Below, piece after piece: positions 38,245 through 46,922 of a DNA stretch of 64,000 bases. The translations under genes and the position numbers were made by a program. Source of the stretch: CAWELS01 sp964468205 (GTDB lineage Bacteria > Acidobacteriota > Terriglobia > Bryobacterales > Bryobacteraceae); contig CAYXVG010000026.1 of NCBI GenBank assembly GCA_964468205.1, positions 1 to 64,000 of the forward strand, in the 5' to 3' direction. How positions within the stretch are numbered: the stretch's first letter is position 1; each line of letters starts with the position of its first letter. The notes beneath the pieces were generated by a model that did not search any database, was not told where the DNA came from, and worked only from the letters and a program-made list of their open reading frames with translations.

Positions 38245-40577
38245 AAGAATCGCACCATGTAGGTGAACCGGATCCCCCGGCCGATCTCTGGCGCCATGTC
38301 CTTGATAAAAGAGCTGTGGTTACGGTAGAGTCTATCGCCAATATTGAAGAGGTCAAATGAAAGCTGGTGGACGGCGGTAGCCGCCGGTATGCTGTAGGTT
38401 GCCTTCAACCCGACAGCGGTGTACCCGGGCGTCCGTGTTTCTGTGGGAAAGGTTTGTGATTGCGCATTTGCGAGGATCAGTTCCGGCTTGACCTCGAGGT
38501 GATTCCAGCGCCAATCCAGGCCGACGCGCGCACGCAGCGGCGGTATTCGCGGTAGTGGGGTATTGCTGCCGGTTTCTTGAGCGTCAACAAAGTCTGCGCC
38601 CAGATTCAGCCACAGTCGCGGGCGAAGGAGGAAATCAAGATTGGCTTCTGCCCCGATGAATCGGCTGTCGGTCTGGCCGTAGGCGTTGACCGGCAAACCC
38701 TCAACTTCTTCCCCTGTAAGGAAGGGAAAGACAAAGTCATCGAATCGGTAATGAAAGAGATTCAGCTCTCCCTGCACACGTTCGGTCCGCTGGCGGAGCG
38801 ACAAGTCGAATCCGTTACCGACCTCGGCATTGAGCGTGGGGTCTCCGACTTCGAAGGCGAGAATGCCGGGGTGAAGCCCAAAGTTGTACAACTCTTCCAG
38901 GGCGGGCGCCCGGTAGGTGCGGGTGTAGTTCGCAACGAGCGCTCCGCCTCTCCAGAGATCGAAGCGCGCACCGGCGGCAGCGGAGAGTCCAGAGAATTCT
39001 CGATCGGGAGCTGGCGGTCCGCTCGCTCCTTGACGCACGCCGGTCTGGTATCCGTTCCATTCGAAGCGCCCGCCGAATTGCAGCTTCAACCGCTCAAAAG
39101 CGATCTCCTCCAGAGCGAACAATGCGAACGCGTTGTGATCGACGGGAGGTGATAGCGCCTCGACACCAGCGGCCTCGAAATCGCGTGTAAGTCCCCAGAA
39201 TCCGAACCGGCCGGTTAATCGTCCGCGGCGTTGCTGCTCAAAGGAGCCCCGATAGAGGAACTGGTCGTTAGTAAAAGTGGTGCCGGCAACTTCAAACTCA
39301 TCCTCAACTTCGAGTTCGTCGTGCTGATAGGTCGAGTAGGCGATCTTGAGGGCGAAATCCTCGACGAATGAACCGAGCTTGCGCAGTCCCCAATTGAAGC
39401 GATAGGCCTGTTGGCCGCCATCTACGCGAATCTGGACCGGTTCATCGTGGTCATCGTGATCGTCTCCTTCCACGGAGTTGTTCATGCTGTCCTCTCCGGA
39501 TTCCTCATGCTCATCTTCTCCGTGCTCGGCGTGGAAATCGCCGGCGAAAGGAACGCCATAGCGGAAGTCGTTCGCCCGGACGGCGAAGCTTGCGTATGAC
39601 CGATTGCCGAACCAGCCAACTCCGGCAAAGCCGTTGGACATCCGGGTGGCCGAGTTCCGCACGGTTCCTTCTGGCGAGATGTAGTCGTCTGTCCTCAGCA
39701 GATTGCCGCCAGCCCAAAGCGCCCATTTGCCCTCGCCGTATTCCACGCCTGCCGCCCCGCCAGCCAAGTCATTGGCAGAGCCTCCAGACACCGAGATCGA
39801 CCCGCGCAAGCCTTGGTGCGGAACAGGGTGCAACTCCTGGTGCCGGCTAATGGCGTTCACCACCCCACCCATCGCATTTGCCCCGTAGAGCAGAGTTGCC
39901 GGGCCCTTGACCACTTCCAGGCGTTCCATCGATACAGCGCTGAAGACCTCTCCATGGTCTCCGGAGGTCGAAGCAACTGATCCCGTCCTCATCCCGTCTT
40001 CCATCACCAGCACCCGGTCGCCATCGAAGCCGCGAATGATTGGGCGGGTCGTCCCGGGGCCGAAACTGCGCTTGGCGATTCCGGTTCCCGGGGAGTTCCC
40101 CAGCACGTCGCCCAGCATTGGCTGGACGTTAGCCGCAAGTTCGAACGAGTTCAGTGAACGAACGGCCTGGAACGATTCGAACGCTGTCTCCCTCCGGCCG
40201 CTGGCACTTACGGTGATCTCATGCCGGATGGCCTCCAATTTCAACAGAAAGTCGAGCGTCAATGTCGCACCCTCGTGAACCCTGGCTATCTGTTGGTCTT
40301 GGGTGAACACCTCGCTCAGGTGAGCGACGACGTGGTAGCGCCCGGGCGGCACGTTCGCAAAGTGGTAACCGCCTTCCTCGTTGGTGAAGACACGGCGATC
40401 GAGTTCGAGAATCGTTACCTCGCCTCCCGGCAGGGGCTCGCCAGTGTCGGCGAGTTTGACCGTGCCGGCGATTGTACCGTCTGTTCCAGCGCGAAGCGCC
40501 GCAACTACGGTGATCACAAACACTAAGACCAAGCAATGAGTTAGCAGTCTTACTTCATTTCCTTCTCTTCGGTTCAT
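38241..40577 (-). CDS. TonB-dependent receptor, ZnuD-like paralogue
   Basis: The 778-residue protein shares the order and key sequences of the receptor at 29247-31715: GTIAGTVKLADTGEPLPGGEV, AKRSFGPGTTRPIIRGFDGDRV, GPATLLYGANAMGGVVNAISRH and a C-terminal YMVRFF. Its acidic/His loop is shorter (residues about 349-382, with HGEDEHEESGEDS and GDDHDDHDEP). Zinc or a related metal is the probable cargo. GAGGGG precedes the ATG at 40577. Seventy-four bp upstream lies a small CxxC membrane protein gene on the same strand, probably co-transcribed. The stop codon overlaps that of the convergent hypothetical gene through CTAG. Confidence 0.88.
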   Translation of the reverse strand: MNRREGNEVRLLTHCLVLVFVITVVAALRAGTDGTIAGTVKLADTGEPLPGGEVTILELDRRVFTNEEGGYHFANVPPGRYHVVAHLSEVFTQDQQIARVHEGATLTLDFLLKLEAIRHEITVSASGRRETAFESFQAVRSLNSFELAANVQPMLGDVLGNSPGTGIAKRSFGPGTTRPIIRGFDGDRVLVMEDGMRTGSVASTSGDHGEVFSAVSMERLEVVKGPATLLYGANAMGGVVNAISRHQELHPVPHQGLRGSISVSGGSANDLAGGAAGVEYGEGKWALWAGGNLLRTDDYISPEGTVRNSATRMSNGFAGVGWFGNRSYASFAVRANDFRYGVPFAGDFHAEHGEDEHEESGEDSMNNSVEGDDHDDHDEPVQIRVDGGQQAYRFNWGLRKLGSFVEDFALKIAYSTYQHDELEVEDEFEVAGTTFTNDQFLYRGSFEQQRRGRLTGRFGFWGLTRDFEAAGVEALSPPVDHNAFALFALEEIAFERLKLQFGGRFEWNGYQTGVRQGASGPPAPDREFSGLSAAAGARFDLWRGGALVANYTRTYRAPALEELYNFGLHPGILAFEVGDPTLNAEVGNGFDLSLRQRTERVQGELNLFHYRFDDFVFPFLTGEEVEGLPVNAYGQTDSRFIGAEANLDFLLRPRLWLNLGADFVDAQETGSNTPLPRIPPLRARVGLDWRWNHLEVKPELILANAQSQTFPTETRTPGYTAVGLKATYSIPAATAVHQLSFDLFNIGDRLYRNHSSFIKDMAPEIGRGIRFTYMVRFF

Positions 40578-40651
40578 ATAGTCGCCCCTCTGCTTTCCGA
40601 TGATCCAGGAGTTCGCTCCCTACCGGGAGGAGTGGAAGAGAACAGTTTCAG

Positions 40652-40981
40652 TTAGTTAGCAGTCCAGACAGAAGGGGCGGGGGGGGCTCGACAGTTGCGA
40701 TGATCTACTGACGGGTCGACAGTCAGGCGCCCGGGAGTGTACCAGGCCATACTTACGACGACAAGGTTGAGCAACAAGAGTGGAGCGGCGGCTGTAGCGG
40801 CCGGCGCACTCCTCGCGCGACAGAGATCGCAGTCATCACTGTCATTTCCGTGGCTAAGGGCGCACACAAGAGGCGCGGAAAACAATAGAACAGACAGGAA
40901 GATCGAGAGCCACGCAAGCCATGCAAGCCTCAACGGCGCCAAGCGCGCTTGGTTCTCTCGTACGTGCCGGACCTGGTGCAT
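40652..40981 (-). CDS. Small membrane protein with CxxC and C-terminal RAPPAP motif (DUF2946-like)
   Basis: The 109-residue protein (ATG at 40981; a TTG at 41008 is possible) has a basic N terminus, one strong hydrophobic segment (LSIFLSVLLFSAPLVCAL), then SHGNDSDDCDLCRARSAPAA. A second hydrophobic stretch (LLLLNLVVVSMAWY) and the tail CRAPPAPSVWTAN follow. A His/Asp/Cys-containing CxxC and a terminal RAPP motif are shared with the small protein upstream of the receptor at 43798-46134. The layout is that of DUF2946-type proteins found beside metal-linked TonB receptors. It precedes the ZnuD-like receptor by 74 bp. A role in handling metal at the envelope is inference. Confidence 0.6.
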   Translation of the reverse strand: MHQVRHVRENQARLAPLRLAWLAWLSIFLSVLLFSAPLVCALSHGNDSDDCDLCRARSAPAATAAAPLLLLNLVVVSMAWYTPGRLTVDPSVDHRNCRAPPAPSVWTAN

Positions 40982-41124
40982 CACTAACAGAACAAGGTTA
41001 ACCGACAAAACGAGGATCTATGAGCCAATTCCGACGGACGGCAACGTTAATCCGCCCGCCGGGCTGAAAGACTCGCCGGACGGGTTGCACTGCGCCAGCG
41101 GCTGGAGGGCAACCTCGCCAAAGA

Positions 41125-42798
41125 CTAAGGCTCGAAGGCAGTGGACGGCAGATGAAACGCTTCCACACCCATCAGCACCGCACCCATTGCATTTCCGACC
41201 GGATAGTGTTCCGGAAAGACTACCTCCGCGCCCAGAGCTTCGCCGATTCCTCGCAAAAGAAGCGGCGCGGCGGCGCCGAGACCCACGACCGGCACATTAA
41301 GTTTCATCGTCACGTCGAGCAGCTTATGCTCGCCGCGCCGCGCCAGGAAGCTGGCCAGATCGAGCCCCACCTCGCGGCGAATCACATGGTCCAAGAGAGA
41401 GTTCTCGATCTTTCGCCGGGCCACTGCCAGGACTTCCTCGCAGAACTGCTCGACGGGTTTGCCGCACCTGCGAGCCATGGACTCTGCGAGGCGCAAGGCT
41501 GGTTGACTATCTCCAAGTTCGAGTTGCCCTAGGACCTGAAGAGCGTCGGTTGGAGTAAAACCGACTTCAGCGACAAGTTGATGCTTTTTGAGTTCTCTGA
41601 GGTGGGCAGCGATTGAGAGGGAGTCGGACACGACGGCGATCCGCAACTCCTCGGCGGTCGCGGAGCCGTTCTGACAGAGATAGTGCAGAACAGCGTCGCG
41701 GTTTGCGAGGGCGGTACGTTGACCTAGCGTCGCGACGACGGCACGTGGTTCGGCATTGTCTCTAAGCCGGGATGACAAATTGGACAGTTCAGGGTGAAGA
41801 ATAATTGGGTGGACTCGTTCGGCGCTCAAGCCGACCGCACCGGAGTTTACCCAGACGGCGCTGTCTCCCCCCACGCCTACCGTGAACGACTCAACGGTAT
41901 TGATGTGAGTCTGCCAATGCCCAATGACGCTGCCATCGCCGGTTACTACCGGTAGCCCGTCGTGAACCAGGCAGACATCGGTGGTGGTTCCTCCGACATC
42001 GACGACGAGCGCGCTCGAATCCGGCGCAGAACGCGCACCGAAGAAAGCGCTGGCCGCCGGTCCGCTCATGACCGTGGCCGCTGGCGCCGACAAAGCGTTC
42101 GCGGCCGCCACGGCCCGGGCATCCCCACGCACAACCAGCAATGGAGCATCGATTCCGGCGGCCGCGAGAGAAGTGCGCACTCCGTCCAGAAAACGGGACA
42201 TGACCGGCACCAGCCCAGCGTTCAATAACGTCGTCGCGGCGCGCTCCTTGATACCGAACTTCCCGCTGATCTGATGTGAGCAAAACACCGGTACAGGGTG
42301 CAGCATTTCGACCGTCTTCGCCGCTACGAGCTCATGAGTCGGGTTTACAACACTCATCAACGAACAGACGGCGCAGGCGTCTACCTTGTCTCGCAAGTCC
42401 TCTACCGCTTCTGCTAGCGCGGGAACGTCCAGCGGTTCCTGCTCGTCGCCTTTTAGTGTGTGACCCCCGCGGATGTACTTGATGCATGCGGCGGGCAGGT
42501 TGACATATTCGGGGAAGCCAATTAGTATCATCCCGACCGCGGCCTTCTTGTCCTCGACAACCGCGTTGGTCGCCAGGGTCGAAGAAACCGTCACCAGGGA
42601 CACGTGTTTCGGGTCAAGTTTACCCCGGCGCAGCACCTGATCAAGGGCGGCGCCGATGCCGACAGCCAAGTCATAGTGGGTTGTGGGCTGCTTTGATGTC
42701 CCAATCACCCGGCTGGCCTCCAGATCCAGAATGACGGCATCAGTATATGTGCCGCCGGTGTCGATTCCCAGGCAGAACCTGGAGGAAAGCGGTTTCAT
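41125..42798 (-). CDS. Hydantoinase/oxoprolinase family protein (HyuA-like)
   Basis: The 557-residue protein has an ASKHA-type ATP-binding fold: GIDTGGTYTDAVILD at residues 10-24, SSTLATNAVVE, and the second phosphate loop DVGGTTTDVCLVHDG. The HyuA-type middle segment RGDARAVAA is followed by SGPAASAFFGA. These enzymes hydrolyse cyclic amides such as 5-oxoproline or hydantoins with ATP, normally with a HyuB partner. No hyuB is seen and the protein is shorter than the ~680-residue HyuA subunits, so it may belong to a stand-alone subgroup. Cytoplasmic; isolated between a receptor module and the SOD gene. Confidence 0.82.
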   Translation of the reverse strand: MKPLSSRFCLGIDTGGTYTDAVILDLEASRVIGTSKQPTTHYDLAVGIGAALDQVLRRGKLDPKHVSLVTVSSTLATNAVVEDKKAAVGMILIGFPEYVNLPAACIKYIRGGHTLKGDEQEPLDVPALAEAVEDLRDKVDACAVCSLMSVVNPTHELVAAKTVEMLHPVPVFCSHQISGKFGIKERAATTLLNAGLVPVMSRFLDGVRTSLAAAGIDAPLLVVRGDARAVAAANALSAPAATVMSGPAASAFFGARSAPDSSALVVDVGGTTTDVCLVHDGLPVVTGDGSVIGHWQTHINTVESFTVGVGGDSAVWVNSGAVGLSAERVHPIILHPELSNLSSRLRDNAEPRAVVATLGQRTALANRDAVLHYLCQNGSATAEELRIAVVSDSLSIAAHLRELKKHQLVAEVGFTPTDALQVLGQLELGDSQPALRLAESMARRCGKPVEQFCEEVLAVARRKIENSLLDHVIRREVGLDLASFLARRGEHKLLDVTMKLNVPVVGLGAAAPLLLRGIGEALGAEVVFPEHYPVGNAMGAVLMGVEAFHLPSTAFEP

Positions 42799-42930
42799 GA
42801 TTCAATGGGCGCTGACAGAGGAATAGCGCTAACCGCTGAGTTTACCTACATCACCGGGTGAAATCTCAGTACATTCCTGCCAACGGGCGGAGTTGGCTGG
42901 TGAACGGGCCGGATGTTCGCGAGCCGACCT

Positions 42931-43635
42931 TCAAACCGTTTTAGCGTAGAATTCGCTGACGCGATCCCAGTTGACAACATTGAACCAGGCTTCGACATAA
43001 TCAGCCCGGCGGTTCTGGTACTTGAGGTAGTAGGCATGTTCCCAGACGTCGATTCCAAGAATGGGTGTCCGTCCGGAAGATAGTGGAGAGTCCTGGTTCG
43101 CGGTTGACTCAACTGAGAGCCGCCGGTCCCGGTCCACCGTCAACCATGCCCATCCGCTGCCGAAACGCCCGGTGGCGGCTTGCGCGATTTCCTTCCGAAA
43201 GTCCGCGAAACTGCCGAACTTCCGGTCGATAGCCGTAGCGAGATCGCCTTTCGGGCGCCCGCCGCCTCCAGGAGCCATGATCTCCCAAAACAGAGTGTGG
43301 TTTGCATGGCCGCCTCCACTGTTGCGCACGGCCGTTTGGACAGAGGCCGGGAGCGCGTTCAGCGTACGCAGCAGATCTTCAATCGAGCGCTCCCGAAGGT
43401 CTGGGTGGTTCTCGAGAGCGCTATTCAGACCTCGCACGTAGCCCGCATGATGCTTTCCGTGATGGATCTCCATGGTTTGAGCGTCGATATGCGGCTCGAG
43501 CGCGTCGTGTGCATACGGCAGGTTCGGAAGAACGAAAGTGTCAGCAGCTTTTAGATTGAGCGCAGCGACGCCAAGGCCGAGGCCAGCGGTTCTCAAAAGC
43601 GCACGTCTTGTCGGAGCAAGTGTCTTATCCCTCAT
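42931..43635 (-). CDS. Tat-signal-bearing Mn-type superoxide dismutase
   Basis: The SOD fold is complete with ligands His58 (in IHHGKHHAGYV), His113 (ANHTLFW), Asp196 and His200 (DVWEHAYY). Gly-Gly-His before ANH and the Gln in NQDSPL are the residue choices usual for manganese rather than iron enzymes. The N terminus carries a twin-arginine-like segment (PTRRALLRTAGLGLGVAAL), so export through Tat, folded with its metal, is predicted. I start at the ATG at 43635 (GAAGGGA upstream), giving 234 residues. It removes superoxide in the periplasm or outside. It sits 162 bp downstream of a CxxC-plug receptor gene and may share stress control. Confidence 0.9.
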   Translation of the reverse strand: MRDKTLAPTRRALLRTAGLGLGVAALNLKAADTFVLPNLPYAHDALEPHIDAQTMEIHHGKHHAGYVRGLNSALENHPDLRERSIEDLLRTLNALPASVQTAVRNSGGGHANHTLFWEIMAPGGGGRPKGDLATAIDRKFGSFADFRKEIAQAATGRFGSGWAWLTVDRDRRLSVESTANQDSPLSSGRTPILGIDVWEHAYYLKYQNRRADYVEAWFNVVNWDRVSEFYAKTV

Positions 43636-43797
43636 CGGAGTCCCTTCCAATCGCCTTCCCCCGTTGGATGAAGGACGGAAGGCCACCGGTTCACTTATCC
43701 TTTTGGGCGGGCCGGATTTTCCGGTAAGCGGCGCCTGGAAGGCCCTCCCGCCAGTGACGCGCAATACCCCCGCCCGTGCGGTCAAGCGTGGGCCGGG

Positions 43798-46134
43798 TCA
43801 GAATTCGATGGTCATTCCAACAACCGCGCGGCGCATCTCGACCGGGCCGTAGACGTAGGCCGAGTCGCGGTCCGGACCCCGATCGAGGTCTCGCTGATAG
43901 GTGTCGCCGACATTCTGGAGGTTGAAGTAGAGCCGGAGCTTTGTGTTGTCCCGGAGATCAAAAGTCCGGCTGACCACAGCGTTGACGACGGCAAAACTGG
44001 GACTGGTCTCCAGGCGGTCTTCGTCGATGTAGCCAGCGTAGTGAGGGACCAGCATCGGTCCGGTGTAGTCCAGCGTTCCAGTCACGTCGATCCCGCCGGG
44101 CAGATCCCAGTCGATACCGAAGAAGCCATAACGCTCCGGAGTGCGGAAGAAGTCCAGTGCGCCGAACTGCTCTTCGGGCTCGCTCCAGCGCGCCCGCTGG
44201 AAGGTAAAGCCTCCGCGCAAGCCGAGTCGGGGGTGAATCTGGATGGCGGCGTCGAGGTTGACACCGGCAACATGGGCGCCGGGTCCGTTGGTCCGGAGTA
44301 ATTGACGGAAGTCCTGACCGGGTAACTCCTCTTCCACTAGGGTGAAGGCGTCACGCAGATCCGTATAGAAGTAGTCCACGCCGGTCTGCAATCGCCGCCC
44401 CGCGACGGCGCCAGTATACTGAAAGCCAGTACCGAAGCTGACGGATCTTTCTTCCTTGAGATCGGGGCTGTTTTGCAATAGAAAGCCCTCGCCGCCGACT
44501 TGAGCGATGTGGAGATCTTCGTCGAAGATTGCGGGCGCACGGAAGCCGGTAGAGAGCGTGGCCCGCCAGACGAGGTTCTCCGTAATGGCAAGCTTCGAGC
44601 CAATACGGGGGCTGAGGATCCAGTTGGCCACCTGATTGGATTTGTCGAACCTAGAACCGCCGATGAGGCTGAAGCGCTCGGTAGCGCGCCATTCATCCTG
44701 TAAATACAGGCCATGATTGCGGAAGGTTCCTCCGAGGGTGCGGCCGTAGGAAGGCGCAACGTCCTTAACAAACTCCCAAGACATCTGGTAGCCGCCGAGC
44801 AGAGAATGGCGTCCAGCCTGATGCGCAAGTTGAGCGTCGCCGACGGAGAGAGGGTTCCGCGTATTCCCGTATGCGTTGGGATCCATTCCGGCGCCATAGT
44901 AAGTGTCCCGTCCGTAGTAGACAGCGCTTCCGCGAAGATTGTAGTAGGTTCTTGGCGAAAGGGCGTGATTCCATCTAACCGATGAGCTATAGCGCCGGGA
45001 GTCGATCTGTTCCGTAATGAAGGTTTCCTCCGGGGGCAGGGTAAACTGGTCTCCACCACGCCGAAACTCATCGGCGACAGCCGCCGTAACCGAGAGCCGC
45101 GCCTGGCCGTCCAGGAAAGGGCGATAGAGACCGAATCCGCCGGAGTGGAGTCTACGCTTGCCGAGGTCGGAGAAGCCGTCGTTATCGCGGTCGACCGGGA
45201 CGCGGTTGATGCCACGATAGTAGAAGTCGCCCGAGAAGGCGCCAGGCAGGTCAATTAACTGCGCCGCCGCGCCAGCTTGTTGTTCGGGCCGGCCACGCTG
45301 CCAGCCTGTTATGGCATCCAGGCGAAAGCGGTTGGTAAACGGCTCGCGCCGGATCAGGTTCACGACGCCGGCGACGGCGCCCGGTCCGTAAAGGGCGGAA
45401 TTGCCACCTTTTACTACCTCGATCTGTTCGAGGAACGCGGCGGGAATCTGCTCCAAGCCATAAACGGAAGCGACGCCGGAGTAGCTGGGCAGGCCATCCT
45501 CCAGGATTTGCGTGTAGGGGCCTTCGAGGCCATTCATGCGAAGCTGCATGAAACCGCAGTTTTGACAGTTCATTTCCGTGCGGATCCCGGAGATAGTCGC
45601 CTGGAGAGCCTCGGCGACGGTCGTCTTCACCTGGCGTTCGACCAGCTCCGGCGTGATGAGCTCGGTTCTGACCGGAGCCTCGTGCGCCAGGCTCTCGGTG
45701 CCGGATCCCGTAACAACCACGGTCTCGGAAACCACCCCGCGGACCTGGAGTTCGAGCGTGACAATGGTTTCCTGCCCAGTGGTCAAATTCACCTCGGATG
45801 CCTCGTTCGGGAAGAATCCCTCGGCTGCCGCCAACACCGAGACGTCGGAAGCCGGCAGGCCCTCGAACAGGACCTGACCGTTCTCGTCGCTCGCACGGCG
45901 CCCCAGTTCGCCTGGAGCTGGCGGTGTTGCGCCTCGAGTGCGGCGCTGCCTCCAGCGCCGGCCCTCCGATTCTTCCATGACGCTTACAATGGCGCCTGGA
46001 ATCGGGACCCCATTCGGGTCCTGAACCTGCACGACGAGTTTGGCCTGCTCCGGCACACCCTGCGCCGAAAGCGCGGTACCGACAGACGCGAAGAGAGTCA
46101 AAATCAAGCCACAAACAGCTGTTCTAATAGTCAT
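43798..46134 (-). CDS. TonB-dependent receptor with CxxC in the plug
   Basis: The 778-residue protein starts at the ATG at 46134 (AAGGGGA upstream; MTIRTAVCGLILTLFASVG signal). A carboxypeptidase-regulatory-like domain is followed by a TonB plug containing EMNCQNCGFMQLRMNGLEG (CxxC) and PYTQILEDGLPSYSGVASVYGLE, then EVVKGGNSALYGPGAVAGVV, and a 22-strand barrel ending VVGMTIEF. The CxxC-GF-x-Q-x-R-MNGL plug pattern occurs in a subset of BtuB/FepA-like receptors. The cargo is unknown; a metal or metal complex is plausible because of the small CxxC protein encoded 73 bp upstream. The longer frame through the gap to 46929 mixes in the upstream gene and is rejected. Confidence 0.88.
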   Translation of the reverse strand: MTIRTAVCGLILTLFASVGTALSAQGVPEQAKLVVQVQDPNGVPIPGAIVSVMEESEGRRWRQRRTRGATPPAPGELGRRASDENGQVLFEGLPASDVSVLAAAEGFFPNEASEVNLTTGQETIVTLELQVRGVVSETVVVTGSGTESLAHEAPVRTELITPELVERQVKTTVAEALQATISGIRTEMNCQNCGFMQLRMNGLEGPYTQILEDGLPSYSGVASVYGLEQIPAAFLEQIEVVKGGNSALYGPGAVAGVVNLIRREPFTNRFRLDAITGWQRGRPEQQAGAAAQLIDLPGAFSGDFYYRGINRVPVDRDNDGFSDLGKRRLHSGGFGLYRPFLDGQARLSVTAAVADEFRRGGDQFTLPPEETFITEQIDSRRYSSSVRWNHALSPRTYYNLRGSAVYYGRDTYYGAGMDPNAYGNTRNPLSVGDAQLAHQAGRHSLLGGYQMSWEFVKDVAPSYGRTLGGTFRNHGLYLQDEWRATERFSLIGGSRFDKSNQVANWILSPRIGSKLAITENLVWRATLSTGFRAPAIFDEDLHIAQVGGEGFLLQNSPDLKEERSVSFGTGFQYTGAVAGRRLQTGVDYFYTDLRDAFTLVEEELPGQDFRQLLRTNGPGAHVAGVNLDAAIQIHPRLGLRGGFTFQRARWSEPEEQFGALDFFRTPERYGFFGIDWDLPGGIDVTGTLDYTGPMLVPHYAGYIDEDRLETSPSFAVVNAVVSRTFDLRDNTKLRLYFNLQNVGDTYQRDLDRGPDRDSAYVYGPVEMRRAVVGMTIEF

Positions 46135-46207
46135 CAAAAATTCCCCTTTAAAAACAATCGATAATAGGCAACGTCCCAGTTTCCTTGGAAGCGCGACGCC
46201 GTTGAAC

Positions 46208-46704
46208 TCAGATTGCGAACAAAGAGGCCGGAGGCGCGCGTCCAAATCGGGTGCGCGGGGTAGGTTTAAAATGGCTGGTTGTTTGCGCGACAGCCGGAAG
46301 CCAGTCTGCCGTTGCGGAGACCGCGAGTTGAACAAGAGCGGCGGGTNNNNNNNNNNNNNNNNNNNNNNNNNNNNNNNNNNNNNNNNNNNNNNNNNNNNNN
46401 NNNNNNNNNNNNNNNNNNNNNNNNNNNNNNNNNNNNNNNNNNNNNNAGCCGGAAGCCAGTCTGCCGTTGCGGAGACCGCGAGTTGAACAAGAGCGGCGGG
46501 TGGCTCAGCGCTGAGATGTTTGAACTGGCAAAAGGGGCAGGGCGTTCCAGATGCCGGGTCGTCCCTGTGGAGCGGGCTGTATACGAAAACGCTGAGCCCG
46601 AGCAAGACAGCGGCGGCTAGAATCGCCGTAAGAAAACGCAGCCAGGTTGCGGCCGGCCTCGCGTGGCCGTCTCTAAAGAGTGGATCTTTGAGGATGCAAC
46701 CCAT
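46208..46704 (-). CDS. Small membrane protein with CPFC and RAPPA motifs (DUF2946-like), split by an artificial gap
   Basis: Deleting the 100 Ns and one 55-bp copy gives a 113-residue frame from the ATG at 46704 to a TGA at 46208. It has one membrane helix (FLTAILAAAVLLGLSVFVY), then SPLHRDDPASGTPCPFCQFKH, a variable middle and the terminal RFGRAPPASLFAI. A His followed by CPFCQFKH and the closing RAPPA motif are shared in outline with the protein at 40652-40981. The TonB receptor with a CxxC plug follows after 73 bp. A consensus-like promoter lies immediately upstream, with almost no untranslated leader. Function is unknown; metal binding by the Cys/His cluster is inferred. Confidence 0.6.
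46292..46501. other. Artificial scaffold gap with duplicated 55-bp ends
   Basis: The 55 bp at 46292-46346 recur exactly at 46447-46501 with 100 Ns (46347-46446) between. The repeat length equals that at the 37.7-kb gap, pointing to the same assembly overlap length. Merging restores the open frame of the small CPFC protein. Confidence 0.85.
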
Positions 46705-46715
46705 TTGCAAGTACA

Positions 46716-46745
46716 AACGTATCACAGGATCTGAATATCTGTCAA
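46716..46745 (-). promoter_or_regulatory. Candidate sigma-70-type promoter for the CPFC protein/receptor operon
   Basis: On the minus strand TTGACA (46740-46745) is followed after 18 bp by TACGTT (46716-46721). The predicted transcript start near 46709 would leave only a few bases before the ATG at 46704, so the message may be leaderless. Confidence 0.45.
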
Positions 46746-46767
46746 CCTTTTTCGTGAGGTTTGAAGT

Positions 46768-46784
46768 ACTGTTGGTTGTACAGT
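46768..46784. promoter_or_regulatory. Inverted repeat, possible operator
   Basis: ACTGT-N7-ACAGT lies between the divergent receptor operon and the ECF sigma gene, upstream of the minus-strand -35 element. Spacing of 12 bp between half-site centres suits a dimeric repressor or activator; no regulator is assigned. Confidence 0.3.
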
Positions 46785-46922
46785 TTCGGTTGGCGGAGGC
46801 CACGGCAAGTTTGCAGGCGTCCGACTGCGTTTGCTGATTGGTCTGGAGCAGACGAACGCCCTCTGCTCCGTAGCCGGATACCGCTATCGCCGGTACTCTG
46901 GAAAAATGGTGGGGTGGAACGT

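Noticed and set aside
46761..46922. N-terminal extension of the ECF sigma factor from an ATG at 46761
   Set aside because: It would cover the intergenic promoter region and lacks sigma-like residues; GTG starts with a ribosome-binding site lie downstream.
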